Source of the DNA: Prostheceraeus crozeri
Taxonomy: Eukaryota; Platyhelminthes; Polycladida; Euryleptidae
Length of the DNA stretch: 64,000 bases
Assembly: GCA_907163375.1 (NCBI GenBank)
Contig: CAJQUW010000506.1
Span: 186,001 to 250,000 of the forward strand
Direction of reading: 5' to 3'
The notes beneath the pieces are model-generated. The model was not told the origin of the DNA. It worked only from the letters and a program-made list of their open reading frames with translations, and searched no databases. Shown here piece after piece: positions 13,080 through 23,774 of the stretch; position 1 is the stretch's first letter; every line of letters begins with the position of its first letter. Both the position numbers and the translations under genes were made by a program.

Positions 13080-15640
13080 ATTTTCATATTGCTGTTACCA
13101 AGAAAGTGCTTGTGCTTATCAGAGATCGATCTTACTTCACCGTAAGTCGATGGATGATAAGGAGCGGTGAAAGGATTTGTTCGATTATCTGTCAGGCTTT
13201 GGTCATGCAGGTCGTATGACGTCTACAAAACCTGGAAAAGTCAGGGAAATGGAATTTAGAATGATTTGGAGGCCTATATCGAGCATGTGACACGCATTAA
13301 AAAGGAACCAGAGTCAAATTCTTACAAGCATATGAAGGAGACATTAAAAGATCCTCTGTAAAAAGGAAAGTTTTGTTTTTTTGTGTGTGTATGATAGATT
13401 CTTTCTTACGGCGTTTCGTTAAACCGACTGCTACCCGTCAGCTCTCCACACTCCAACGATTGAAGTTCCCTTAAAGTCAGTAATATCTGATCTAAAATAC
13501 ATCGATGCTGGCTTGACTGCTAATCGATATTTAAAGAAAGTTGAGATATCCTGTAAGAAATATTCAAAAAATTCAGAAGCGATGCCCCTTTAGATATAAT
13601 GTTGTTTAAGGCTCTGATTGCCTTGATCCTCTGATCATGGCGTCTGATTGGAAACTGATGTTCATCTTCCTGAATCTTGCGGTGGAGTAGGTGATAACAT
13701 GAAGATGGATCTGTGGATTGGAAGCTGACAGGGTAAAAGCTCAGTATATTTCACTGGCAAGGAATCAATCAACCATTTCGTACCTCAACCTGTTTACGGT
13801 GGAATCCGACCGACTATATGATTACTTGATTCCTTGTTTGCGAGAGAATCCGTCAAATTGGAATCTATTGAGTTTTGCTCTTATTGTTCACTGTCTGGTC
13901 TGAGTCACGGCCAGTCTGCAGTTGAACGAGGGTTCTCGATTAAAAGGAGCTATTATATTATTCGTAAATGATGGCATCAAGCACTTAAATATATACACCT
14001 GAAAGCAAGAAAATGTCAGACATGAAAATGCGCAAGCAAAAATGCGATAAAAAACACAAAATGAATATCACTTTAGCCAGTTAGAAATGCTCATATTCGC
14101 GCATTTGTGGGATGATATTGAAAGGAATATCTGAGAGAGGAATATCAATCGTTTTATTCCGACGAAATCCTCTCAGAGATATTCCTACACTGCGGATCAT
14201 AGTGAAGCATATTTTTGTGCGAATATGCCCCATTATGTCCGAATAGTTTTCACTATATTTTCGTAAATTCGCTAGCGTTTAGTGGAATTTTCGAGCAGTC
14301 GGACCTACGCCACCAGTAGTTGTAAAAATCAGAGGAGAAAAATATTATTCGTTCTTCGTAAATGCGCTTCTTTTCTTTTTCGTTTCGTTCGTATAGTTTT
14401 TTACTGTTTCATTTGCTTTTGATGGCGATAATGTATTTGTGATCCGAACATCAGAAGAGCTCTTCTCCATGCTCCCCAATACACCTCGTGCTTTTATGTC
14501 TGACTGTGGTTGATCTTTTCTATCTCCTGTTTGTATAAAAATATCTGATTCAATTGGTATTAGCATTGGTTCAACAACTACATCTTTTGCAACTCAAAAA
14601 TTTGCCTCCTGATCCCCTATTATGTTGTGTCGTAAATCTAGATAAAAAAGGATTCAACAATGGAAAATATGAAAGATCGCTCACTTACATCTCTGAGTAA
14701 CTCATACGAGCTGTCTATAATGGTGAAGCCAAGCAATTTTGTCATCGAGAAGCGCAGCAGCTCTGTACTGAGAAGCCAGAAAGGAGCATAAAAAGAGCGA
14801 ATCGGTGGCAAATGACCGTATGGAAATATAAAGGAAAGCGGATAAGGAGCAGAAGCTGTTGTTGGAGGTTCAACGAATTGATCCTGAGATAAGTGTATTA
14901 AGGAAATAGGTTCGGTGAGGAATTAGGTTTCATAATTTGTAATTCAAAGTCATACTGTGCTGTCATAAAATAAATGTTGCATTTTGACGGTCGCTCCTTC
15001 ACATCGCCTAAATTTGCGTGACTGACTGCTTAATTTGCTGCTCACCGTGTCCATTCCTACTGCCCTCACTATGATAAGCATTGTTAGAATTCATCGGAAT
15101 TGCATTCAATTTGTTAAATTTGTTCGGATAATGGTAATTACTCATCCGATTGTTTTAATTTTGTTTATTTCAGTTTGTTATTTGAATATATCCCGGTATA
15201 GCTCCATCATCCACTACTTAATTCATATACATTTTTGTAACGGGATATGTTTCAACCGTGTTTATAAACTTAGTAGCCCTGCCTACTATTATAATGAAAC
15301 CATTCACAAAAACGTGATTACTTGCTAGTTCAGCGGAGGATTCATGATTGTGTAGATGGAATCCTATTTCCAAGGTGCTTCATTCGATTTGCTAAGCAAA
15401 AACTGATTCGAAACTATGGCAGAAAATAAGTTTCGTACATATTTTATTTCATTTTATCAATTTCAACGTGTATGTCGACGCCGTAAAGGAACTCACTTTC
15501 CAAGTTTGGAAGCATTTATTGATAAATTTAAGATGAAACTCGTTCCTTTAGTTCAATCAACATGCTAGATACACTAACTGGAAAAACCTTGGAAAGTCAG
15601 GGAAAATGATTTAGAGAAATCTTTATACACCCTGTCATGG
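13080..15640. other. Mostly non-coding; possible hAT-like relic at 13,300-13,990
   Basis: No intact gene. Between 13,300 and 13,990 short plus-strand frames end with a run reading SHGQSAVERGFSIKR just after the stop near 13,901. A similar SHGQ.xVERGFS phrase is known from the C-terminal dimerisation region of hAT-like transposon proteins in invertebrates; this is from memory and weak. At 14,123-14,141 and 14,168-14,186 lie near-perfect inverted 19-mers (AGGAATATCTGAGAGAGGA and its mate) that could form a hairpin. A phrase 'gaaaagtcaggg' occurs near 13,235 and again near 15,595. The remainder shows nothing I can name. Confidence 0.3.
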
Positions 15641-16317
15641 GAAATTGACAGATGGGCAGTTCCATTCGTTACGAACGTACCATCATTAGATTTTTGTCAC
15701 TTTGGTGAATCATAAATATATGTTATAGCCAATTATTTTCTTAGCTATCATTCATATCATGCAAGTACTGAACTGTGCCAAATACTTTGGGTTCAAAACT
15801 CTGATATCATATCTAATTTCTGATTTTGAGATCAATCTTTGTTCGTTACGAACGTACGCCATTTAGACAAGGAAAAAAATGACTTTTTACATTTTGCATT
15901 TTCTATTGAACTAAATTTCAAATTTTTGAAAATTATGAACCCCTGAAGTGTTGACATATAAAAGTTGCTCAAAACTTTGAAATTGATTATACTTAAGCCA
16001 TATATACATTGTTATCGACTTAAAGTCCCGTTACGAACGTACGCGAATTTTCGTAACGAACGTACGAATTTGTCTTCTTTGTTACTGTAGACCAAATCAC
16101 CAACTAAGACGCTCCACATGAGTGCGTTGAGCTTCTTATTACTAAAAGGGAGAGTGTTGCTTAATCAAACAGGATTTTATGAGTAGTATGCGCTTAATTC
16201 ATGTAAGTAGTCTGTTAAGCAATATGAAAACTTTTTTAATATTACTCATTGAAATGTAAAGTGAAAAATACCAAATTTATCTAGGATTAGGAAGTATGTT
16301 GCGTCAAAACAAATTGT

Positions 16318-17079
16318 TCAGTTCAATGGATCGCCTTTGAAAATATATCGTCCGTGATGGTCCGGAAACGGTTGATCTTCACACTTGCGAACGCTACCGT
16401 TTGCTTCGGTCGAAATGTCTTCGATTTCCGGGAAGACGTATGTATTTCGTCCAGTGCTTTTCAAATACTTCACTTGTATCTGGTCAGATTCAAGTGAAGA
16501 GAGGATCATGGCGAGAAAGCGCTTCTGGTGGCCGGTAGGAGTGGATAATTTGACTTGGGCGAGTAAACCAGGAGTGAGATGATCATTGGGTACATTCTCG
16601 ATCGTGCATTCATTTGCAGACGAGGGAACTGAAATTTGGCGACGTTCGACTACGTCATCAATTACGAATGATCTTTTAAGAGGGGAATGGGGAAGAGACT
16701 TCTGCAGTACGTTCAATGATCTGAAAGAAGGATGACAGGGTATGATTCAGTTTCTGAGGCTTTGGTTCATAATTTACTCGTACGGAAAAGATAGAGCATC
16801 CATTACGTATTGAGGGTGAAGTGCTCACATGTTGACTGCTCCGGAAGCTGTATTTCCATGGGAATATGGTCTTCTTGAAGCATCTAACCAATCTGCATCA
16901 CGTTCGCTTCGCCTCTTCTCACGCCACAATGCCGCTCTTGACCTCCCTTTTTGTTTGTCAGCTTCGCTGTAACCTTTTTCCTGTCTAATCTTGCGCATTC
17001 GATCTCTGTTCTTTCTATTGTATTCATCTTTGTGCCGCTGGCGATAAGCCCTTTGGCGTTGAGTATTAGTTTTCGCCAT
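16318..17079 (-). CDS. Two-exon gene for a small basic protein, possibly transposon-encoded
   Basis: Exon 1 (17,079-16,829) starts at an ATG and encodes a strongly basic N-terminus (MAKTNTQRQRAYRQRHKDEY and more Arg/Lys-rich sequence up to about residue 60). A clean 108-bp intron follows (GTGAGC at 16,828, CTTCTTTCAG ending at 16,721). Joining the exons keeps the reading frame, leading into exon 2, which ends at 16,318 after about 133 codons. Exon 2 ends in a compact domain with QIQVKYLK and YVFPEIEDIS. Short invertebrate proteins with a basic QR.YR.R start and a .V.FL....F..P...D end often sit beside DNA transposons (recollection, not a search). No catalytic motif is visible. The flanking motif array suggests it may be a DNA-binding partner of those sites. 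Confidence 0.6.
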
Positions 17080-17114
17080 CTGAAATACAGTGCTATCTGT
17101 AATTCCACGTCGAG

Positions 17115-17484
17115 GTTAAGTGGGTGGGTGGCAGTCGCCCACTCAGTGAAAAATTTGCCCCCCCCCCCAGTAAATTAAGAAATTCACATTTTGCCCAAAC
17201 TCCTTCTTGCACCTAAACTTACAGAAACTAAAATAAATTGGACTCATCATCCTTCTATTTCTAAATTGTCTGCTTTTCAAAAATGACTTCAATGATAGCG
17301 CTTCTTTTACTTCTAATTAATTCGGGATGAGTATTATATGCAACTAATCTAGTGTAAATTTATGTAGCTTATAAACGCTCCTGCAACTATTAGGATGTCC
17401 AACATATATTCACTACTGACCATTGATATTGATCGATTTGTAAAATATCAGCCCACCCACTAAAAAAATCTAAAACTACGCCCT
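17115..17484 (-). mobile_element. Possible MITE with GTGGGTGGG ends
   Basis: The segment begins with agtgggtgggtgg and ends with cagcccacccactaaaaaaatctaaaactacgccc, so its two edges form an imperfect inverted repeat around a poly-C run at 17,161. A 'gggcgtag' end with a following G-run is common in invertebrate miniature elements. It lies just upstream of the start of the gene at 17,079. No certain target duplication. Confidence 0.4.
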
Positions 17485-17899
17485 GTAACAGAGTGATTCC
17501 AACTCACCTTTCTTCAGCAGACTAAGACGAAAAATGATTCCTTGTGTTAGCCGAAGATTTCCAGGAATTCAGGCGTACTATTTTTAGATATGACATTATT
17601 GGGATTCTCAGAAGCCAGATATCTCGCTGTTGCAACCGAACGCGTCGACAGAAATTTTGTATAACAAAGAATCGTTACGAACGTACGTGGATGAGAAAGT
17701 ACGTTCGTAACGGCGTCCGTTACGAACGTACGGAAAATCAGTTATCGATATCTCAAGAAATATACATCAAAATACAAAATATGATTATAGATCCTAACCA
17801 GCTTAATAAATTGCTTTTTTTCAGGCCGCCGCATTTATCAATATGGACTCTACTCGTAGAAATTTAAGCTTAGAGTATTTTTCCGTTACGAACGTACTT

Positions 17900-18508
17900 T
17901 TTTTGCTGGAAATATCAAAATTTACATTTTTTAGGAAAATCAGACTAGAAGCCCCAAACAAATCAGCCAAACCGCATCAATGGAACGTCTTCTGAAATTA
18001 TAACAGCAAAGATAAGCATCAATGATATTTCATCATCCATTATATTAACTTCCCCGATTATCAAATTTTATGCATTGGAATGAATTTTAGGCTACCTTAA
18101 GAATTTGGTAAATTTCACCAATAAAAAAGTTCCAGTGGCAATTTCTGTCGTATTTTCAATAACGTAGGTGCATTCAATTATCATTGGTAGGCAAAATTAG
18201 TTCCATAGCTCATTTTTATTTTTTGCGTTTCTTGTCTGATCTTACGTGGAACTGCCCAGATAAGGATTGCTAGTTGGGTCAGTTGTAGCTATCACGTCTA
18301 TCACGTAATTGGTAGTTGGGGCAGTGTAGCCCGCTGCTAGTCGAACACTTGCGCAAGTGCCCACATGACGTGCACCGCGTGTCATTCGGTCTCAAGAGGT
18401 CAAAGCGTAGCAGTAAATTTGCGTCATAAGTCACACATTTTTTATGTCTCTTAGATCTTAGAAGTAATTTATGAATATGTTACTATTAGCGTTAAACTTG
18501 ATTTGCAG
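17900..18508. other. Intron or upstream sequence before the FOXJ-like exon
   Basis: No coding signal. It ends in a convincing 3' splice site (ttgatttgcag, AG at 18,507-18,508). The first half of the forkhead domain was looked for between 11 kb and 18.5 kb and not found, so it is probably upstream of the window or on a small exon I missed. Confidence 0.5.
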
Positions 18509-18664
18509 AACTCAATACGTCACAATTTGTCTCTTAACAAGTGTTTCATGAAAGTCCCAAGAACAAAGGATGATCCTGGCAAAGGCTCGTATTGGTGCAT
18601 AGATAGCAATCCACCTGATGATGCAATACCTCTCCGTTATCGAAAACGGAAACCTGAAACACGG
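18509..18664 (+). CDS. FOXJ2/3: Exon encoding second half of a forkhead domain, FOXJ2/FOXJ3-like
   Basis: An internal exon of exactly 52 codons, phase 0 at both ends, bounded by ...ttgatttgcag and gtaagc. It encodes [13 protein letters not shown], the recognition helix of the winged-helix fold, then DDPGKGSYW (wing 1 region) and a basic wing 2 ([10 protein letters not shown]). The [10 protein letters not shown] stretch between them fits the FOXJ2/FOXJ3 subgroup better than other forkhead classes. These are nuclear sequence-specific DNA-binding transcription factors. The preceding exon with helices 1 and 2 is not identified here. The next recognised exon is at 23,775, across a 5.1-kb intron with a mariner insertion in the same orientation. 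Confidence 0.85.
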
Positions 18665-20057
18665 GTAAGCTACAAAACGATATAATACCTGTTGTTGGTC
18701 AAGTCAAGACTGCCATTCATACGCGGGCCCCTTGTCGTGAATACGTAGTCTGAAAACTCTAGACAAGATCTCAGTAGAAAATTATAGATCATATTAGAAA
18801 AACGTACCCTGAACAACTTCAAGAACTACACTGTACCATCCAACTCGACTTGATAGGATTAACTTGGCCAACAGGATTGACTTCAGAAAGACCCCCCTTT
18901 TTAAAATTTAGTTTTTGCACTAGGATGCCTGAGTCAAGTATAGTAAAACTTATGTGTGTATAATTGGCAGTAATTCTGAGTTTAAGTATCTATATCCATT
19001 CTAAATGGCTTTTGATGCCACAGAATTAGACAGCTCAGAAACAACGACTAGTCTCAACAACTAGACTTAAACAATCTAATTCTGTGATTGATGCTGCGCG
19101 AATCGTGTGATTTTTAGCGGTACCAGTTTCTGTTTATTGAAATTCTCTTGCATTGATATGTTATGCCATGACTCAAAGTGCGCCATTTAAATCTTCATCA
19201 CATAACTGAGAATTTAATCATGTTTCAATATTTTTTATTTTAAACAATTAGTTTTCAAGAGCAGACATTTTCACATAAGCATCAACTGGTGCTTGATCGA
19301 TAAGCGTCTGATAGAACATGAACAATTGTATGTATATAGAGAAATCAGCTTGAATAGAAAAGATAACGTCAAGCAAAGTATTCAGATTTTTTTCGTCGCA
19401 GACTTCGACTTCCGTCTGCCAACTTACCAAAGAATGCATGGAATTTAAAATGTAAGAGAGTGAATACTATATATTAATGGCATCAGTTCGTCAAATGATG
19501 AATTATTCAAATTGAATTTCAAATCACTTTGCAAATGAGTAAAGGAATTGCTGAATATTGGTGGCCTGCTCAACAGGTATAAAAAATTCACTCGTGTCAA
19601 CATTCAGCCATGTCGAATGAATTGATTGTCTGAAAATTCCAGGCGCTAGATAGTGAGGTGTGTGTGAAATAATGTAATTAAGGTATCATCTCAAAAATGT
19701 TGATAATGCGATTTCAAAACCTACTTTTCGATGCTATCATCAAAAAGTGCAACTATCAGAAAGCATTTTATATTTCTCCTCGATGTTTACTGCCACAAAT
19801 TTCTTCGAACAAAAAGATCTTTCATCATAGTGAGCAAAAATGCAATAATTACCATTGTACATGTTTGAAATATAATAAATAACATGATTCAGTCATAGCC
19901 AACGGAAAAGAATGTTCCCAAATTTTTGACGCGTGAAAAGTCGGCTATATCCAACATATGAGCAATAGATCTCCAGGAACGGAATGCGTCAAGATCAGAG
20001 GCAGCTAGTTGCTATTTGAAAAACCCTTGCTTACTTTATGCGTTGTGCAAATAACTA
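18665..20057 (+). other. FOXJ-like intron, 5' part
   Basis: Begins with the donor gtaagc at 18,665. A/T-rich, no coding or structural features that I can support. The frame at 19,248-19,439 has no recognisable content. Confidence 0.6.
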
Positions 20058-21420
20058 CGTGGTTGGTTCAATAAGTAGTGAGACAGATCCACTTCCCGAT
20101 TTCAGATTGCATTGAAATGTTATGCACTCGATCTATGACATATCTAGGTTGATGCTGCAAAGTTATTTGAATTTTCAATTATACCAATGATTATTGATTG
20201 AAATCATAGTTTAAATTTGAATAAGAGCTATTTCGTTCATTCATTTCAATTTTATTGACTACAATCATGCGCATTCATCCTGTTGAATACCGCTCTGTGA
20301 TAAAATTTTTCGTTCTGCGAAATACGCCTGCCGACAGAATTAAAGAAATGCTTCAAGAGACATACGGCGACGAAGCGCCGTCTAAAGCCACGATTCATCG
20401 ATGGATTAGTGATTTCAAAAGAGGAAGGGATTCCGTCTTCGACAACGACAAACCTGGCCGGCTTTTGGAAATCGACAATTCTGAAAAGTTATTCCATATT
20501 GAAAAACTTGTGAAGGAGCAACGTCGTATAACAGTGTCAAGCCTCGCAAATGCCATCAACGTAAGCATTGGTTCGTGTCACTCTCTTCTGAAAGAAATGG
20601 GGTTGCGCAAACTTTGCAGTCGCTTTGTTCCAAAGTTCTTGACTTACGAACTTCAAGATCGACGGCAACAAGCTTGCCTTGAAAATCTAACGCTGTTCGA
20701 AGAACTTGGCGAATCTTTTCTCTTAAACATCATCCCTGAAGATGAGACACCGCTTTCTTTGTATGCACCAGAGAGCAAACGAGACTCCGCAGAATGGAAG
20801 TTTCCGAATGAAAAGCCAAGTTTAAAGCTTCGAGCCGGGACATCGCATCGTCGTTGCTTGATGTTGAGTGTCTTTTGGGATGCTAATGGAATCATTCTGG
20901 TCGATTTTGCGGAGGCTAACGAGACGTTGAACTCTAAGTACTACTGCAATATATTGAAACAAGTGCGATCTCGAAGACGAAAGTCCAGAAATTGTGACCT
21001 CTGGCTTCTTCACGACAACGCTCCAATCCATTCGGCATCTCTTGTGAATGAAACAATGGAAAACTCTTCTCTAAAGAAGGTGAGCCATCCCGCTTACAGT
21101 CCCGATTTGGCGCCAAGTGATTTCTTCTTATTTCGCCATTTGAAGAAGCATTTGCGTGGAAGCCACTTTGAGACCCCTGAGCAACTCAAGGAAGAAGTTC
21201 AACGGTTCTTTGACAGCAAACCACAGTCCTGGTTTCGCACCGCATTTGATGAATTACTGATTCGCTGGAGAAAGTGTCTTCACAACGAAGGAAGTTACAT
21301 TGAGAAATAAATTCTACTCGTTTCTAGACCTACTTACTGCTTACTTACCAGCTGTAATAAAAAAAATTGTTTAAAAGATCGTTTTCATTCTTAGTCTCAC
21401 TACTTATTGAACCAACCACG
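20058..21420 (+). mobile_element. Complete mariner transposon
   Basis: A 1,363-bp element bounded by TA on each side (20,056-20,057 and 21,421-21,422), with perfect 27-bp terminal inverted repeats beginning CGTGGTTGGTTCAATAAGTA. It carries a single open transposase of normal length. It lies inside the FOXJ-like intron in the same orientation as the gene. Perfect ends plus an open frame suggest a young, perhaps still functional copy. Confidence 0.95.
20267..21310 (+). CDS. Mariner-family transposase
   Basis: An uninterrupted 347-residue protein starting at the ATG at 20,267 (an upstream in-frame TTG at 20,255 is not needed). The N-terminal half carries the helix-turn-helix pair (around residues 10-110) that binds the terminal repeats. 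The catalytic domain has the first acidic residue in PEDETPL, the second in LLHDNAPIH and the third in YSPDLAPSDFF, with 34 residues between the last two: the D,D34D triad of mariners. The usual WVPHEL block is changed to RFVPKFL. It would cut and paste the element at TA sites. No frameshift or stop is visible, so it is a candidate active enzyme. Confidence 0.95.
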   Translation: MRIHPVEYRSVIKFFVLRNTPADRIKEMLQETYGDEAPSKATIHRWISDFKRGRDSVFDNDKPGRLLEIDNSEKLFHIEKLVKEQRRITVSSLANAINVSIGSCHSLLKEMGLRKLCSRFVPKFLTYELQDRRQQACLENLTLFEELGESFLLNIIPEDETPLSLYAPESKRDSAEWKFPNEKPSLKLRAGTSHRRCLMLSVFWDANGIILVDFAEANETLNSKYYCNILKQVRSRRRKSRNCDLWLLHDNAPIHSASLVNETMENSSLKKVSHPAYSPDLAPSDFFLFRHLKKHLRGSHFETPEQLKEEVQRFFDSKPQSWFRTAFDELLIRWRKCLHNEGSYIEK

Positions 21421-22209
21421 TAGAGATAGATGGATGGAGCTACTATGAAAATTGAAAAAGCGACATCAAGTCTGAAGCGACTATTTAATCCCGCATGTGA
21501 TGTTGCCATAAAGTTAAATTTTGAAAGAAGCAAGTTCTATTGCCGTTATACAGAATTATGTTGTAATCATAGAAAACAAAGCATATTTTTCACATATCAG
21601 AATGTAAAACTGCATGCTACCGATGTAGTCTTGTTACAAGCTGGTTATCAATACTTAAATTAAGCATTTTTCCGAGAACTTATTATTATAGCCTCCATAA
21701 AGCTGATCTGAGAAATCAAAGAGAAAGAGCTTTTCCAATATGACTGACGAAATGAAATATTGCTGCTTAGACAGTCATTTTCTGTGATGTTAATAAAATT
21801 TGAGGTTTAGAAGTCATGCATGAAGCATGCGGTAGCCTACATTGTCGCTAAAAGGCTTACACAAAGTCAAAATGCAATTCATTTGAGCCAACTTATCAAG
21901 TTTCATCTTACAATTTTTCACCGATATTTATTAATTCTCGTTCACATAAAAAGTGATATCATTATTTTGTTTCCTCATAATGAAAGGGTGATTTCAATGA
22001 GGTGTTGAATAAGATTTTTTCAAAGAATTCCTCGGAAATCATATTGTTAAATTAAAATGAGTATATGTACATGAATTATAAAAGCAACTCGAAGCGCTGC
22101 TGTAACAGAATAGGAAGAATAATCAAAATTTTTAAACAATAATTATTTCGCCGGTCTGTTCGCTTCAACTGCATCATTAGCCAAACTCAAGGTTATGATA
22201 ATACATACT
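21421..22209 (+). other. FOXJ-like intron, middle part
   Basis: Non-coding A/T-rich intron sequence downstream of the mariner. Open frames at 21,430-21,663 and 21,820-22,008 have no domain or composition arguing for coding. Confidence 0.6.
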
Positions 22210-22412
22210 ATGAAGTGGTCTCCGTGGCACAGTGATTCAGTGTTTGGCCTAGCGACCATTCGGTGCAGAGGTCGAGCCCGAAAGTGTAATTGGAAGTCGT
22301 CAGGAAGGGCATCCGGACTATAAGATCACAACGCTCCATGTTAAAGTCTGACTGTGCCAGCACTGTCCAAGCCCCAGTAAGGGGGAGTAGTGACGTTAAA
22401 CCATCATTTTTT
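22210..22412 (+). mobile_element. tRNA-derived SINE
   Basis: The head reads gtggtctccgtggcacagtg (A-box-like TGGCACAGTGATTC), then about 40 bp on a B-box-like GGTCGAGCCCG, the split promoter of RNA polymerase III. A body follows (ggaagtcgtcaggaagggca...) and ends near a T-rich run (ccatcatttttttat). The layout is that of a tRNA-derived SINE. It lies directly against the fold-back element that follows. Confidence 0.75.
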
Positions 22413-22421
22413 TATGAAACA

Positions 22422-22852
22422 GTTTCATAGTCAAGTCGTACTACATAGTGAAGACATCTTTCACATAGCTTGTAAAAATAGAAATCTTTTTAGGTGGAAT
22501 TTAATGTGTTTAGTGTGATACCGATAATCCAGGCAAATTCAGTTGATGGAATTCTTGCTTTTTTGTTGACTTATTGATGAAACAATTGCAACGGAAAAAT
22601 AATTACTCAGTTTGTGGAAACATCTTAATGAAAGACATGAAAACAATGTTCCGAAAGTTAAAATGAATTTTACTGAAGTGTGCAACAATTATGCATTTAC
22701 ATGACAAATAGACGAATCAGTAGAAATAGGTAACTCAAGCAATGAACAGTTAGTTGATACAAAACACGAATTCCATTCACTGAATTTGCCTGGATTATCG
22801 ATATGGTAGAACCTATGTTACCTATGTGAGAGAGACATCTTGACTATGAAAC
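22422..22852. mobile_element. Fold-back (MITE-like) element
   Basis: Nested inverted repeats: gtttcatagtcaag at 22,422-22,435 pairs with cttgactatgaaac at 22,839-22,852. Inside, a 33-bp arm at 22,522-22,554 pairs with 22,768-22,800 with two mismatches (core ccaggcaaattcag). Further weak pairing lies between. The whole 431 bp could fold into an imperfect hairpin with no coding capacity, the form of a miniature inverted-repeat element. Confidence 0.6.
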
Positions 22853-23774
22853 AAGAAATTGTCTTGCTGCATTGTCAAAACTTTAAATTTTGCTAATCAT
22901 GCAGCTAAAGCAACGAGACCGACGAAAGGATTAGTCAGTTTAAATAACTTCTGATTATTTTTCCTATTCTGTTATGCCCTAGGGTCGATTTGCTATTAGA
23001 ATTTTGATTATATTATTTGGAAACATTTCATTATTTAATTCATCATTGTTTGTAATTGCGTATTTGCTTTATTATCTCTCAGAGATGGAGGTTAAGTGGC
23101 AAAATTAAAATAATTAATGAAAACTCATATCCGAGAAATCATAACGAAATTTGGAAAGCTTTTCAGTGATCAACGAAGCATGATTTTCATTTTGATAATT
23201 TGTTTGATGGTTGCATTAAATGCAACATAATGCTATTGTAAACAGGCCACGATATCGGTGAAAAATTACATAATGAAGTTTAGCAGTTTCGTTCCATGAA
23301 CTTAACATTTTGTTTAAAATAATGCTCCAAGATTTTACTTATTTGCTTGCGAATTGGTTTGTTTCCTAAATACATGCGACCAGCAATCGTTTGAAAATAA
23401 ATTCAAAAGTCGGAGTGGAATCCGCTTACTGAATGTAATTTGCATTAATAGACCGTAACAAACTTAACTTTTGTATTGCATTTCAAGATAAATCAAATTA
23501 TTTCAAGTAAATCAACTCAATGAATTTATGTCATAGTATAGAATACTGCAGCAAATAAAAAGTAATAGATTGTAGTGCTTTTGAACTTCATGACGACTGC
23601 ACCTGTAGTTATTTTGCTACTTTTGCTACAAAATGTGTTTCGCCCGTAACATCTGTAATTGTTCAAAAGAAAGTACTGTAATCTTAGCTGACCTATGAAC
23701 ATTTACGTTTTTAAGTTGTATAAATCTATTTAGAAAACTGAATGATGCTAACTATACTTCCATTTGAATTTCAG
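22853..23774 (+). other. FOXJ-like intron, 3' part
   Basis: A/T-rich with no coding content. It ends in tttgaatttcag, a good splice acceptor, with the AG at 23,773-23,774. Confidence 0.6.

Larger units (their letters stand above)
15667..17897. repeat. Eight dispersed copies of CGTTACGAACGTACG flanking a spliced gene
   Basis: A 14-15 bp motif occurs at 15,667, 15,844, 16,029, 16,052 (one mismatch), 17,673, 17,699 (inverted), 17,718 and 17,884. Four copies lie on each side of the minus-strand gene at 16,318-17,079 and none lie inside it. The motif is CpG- and GTAC-containing in an otherwise A/T-rich region, so chance is unlikely. The arrangement resembles subterminal transposase-binding repeats of a DNA transposon or an operator array. 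I could not find flanking terminal inverted repeats or target duplications. Confidence 0.85.

Noticed and set aside
14123-14186. Hairpin near 14.15 kb and a possible similarity of its right arm to the satellite (cagagatattcct)
   Set aside because: Only about a dozen bases match well and the rest aligns poorly, so a link to the satellite cannot be supported.
15035-15328. 97-codon hydrophobic frame that could pass for a membrane protein
   Set aside because: A/T-rich sequence yields Ile/Leu/Tyr runs by chance; there is no family match and no supporting signals.
20653-21116. Minus-strand frames across the mariner
   Set aside because: They are antisense to the intact transposase.
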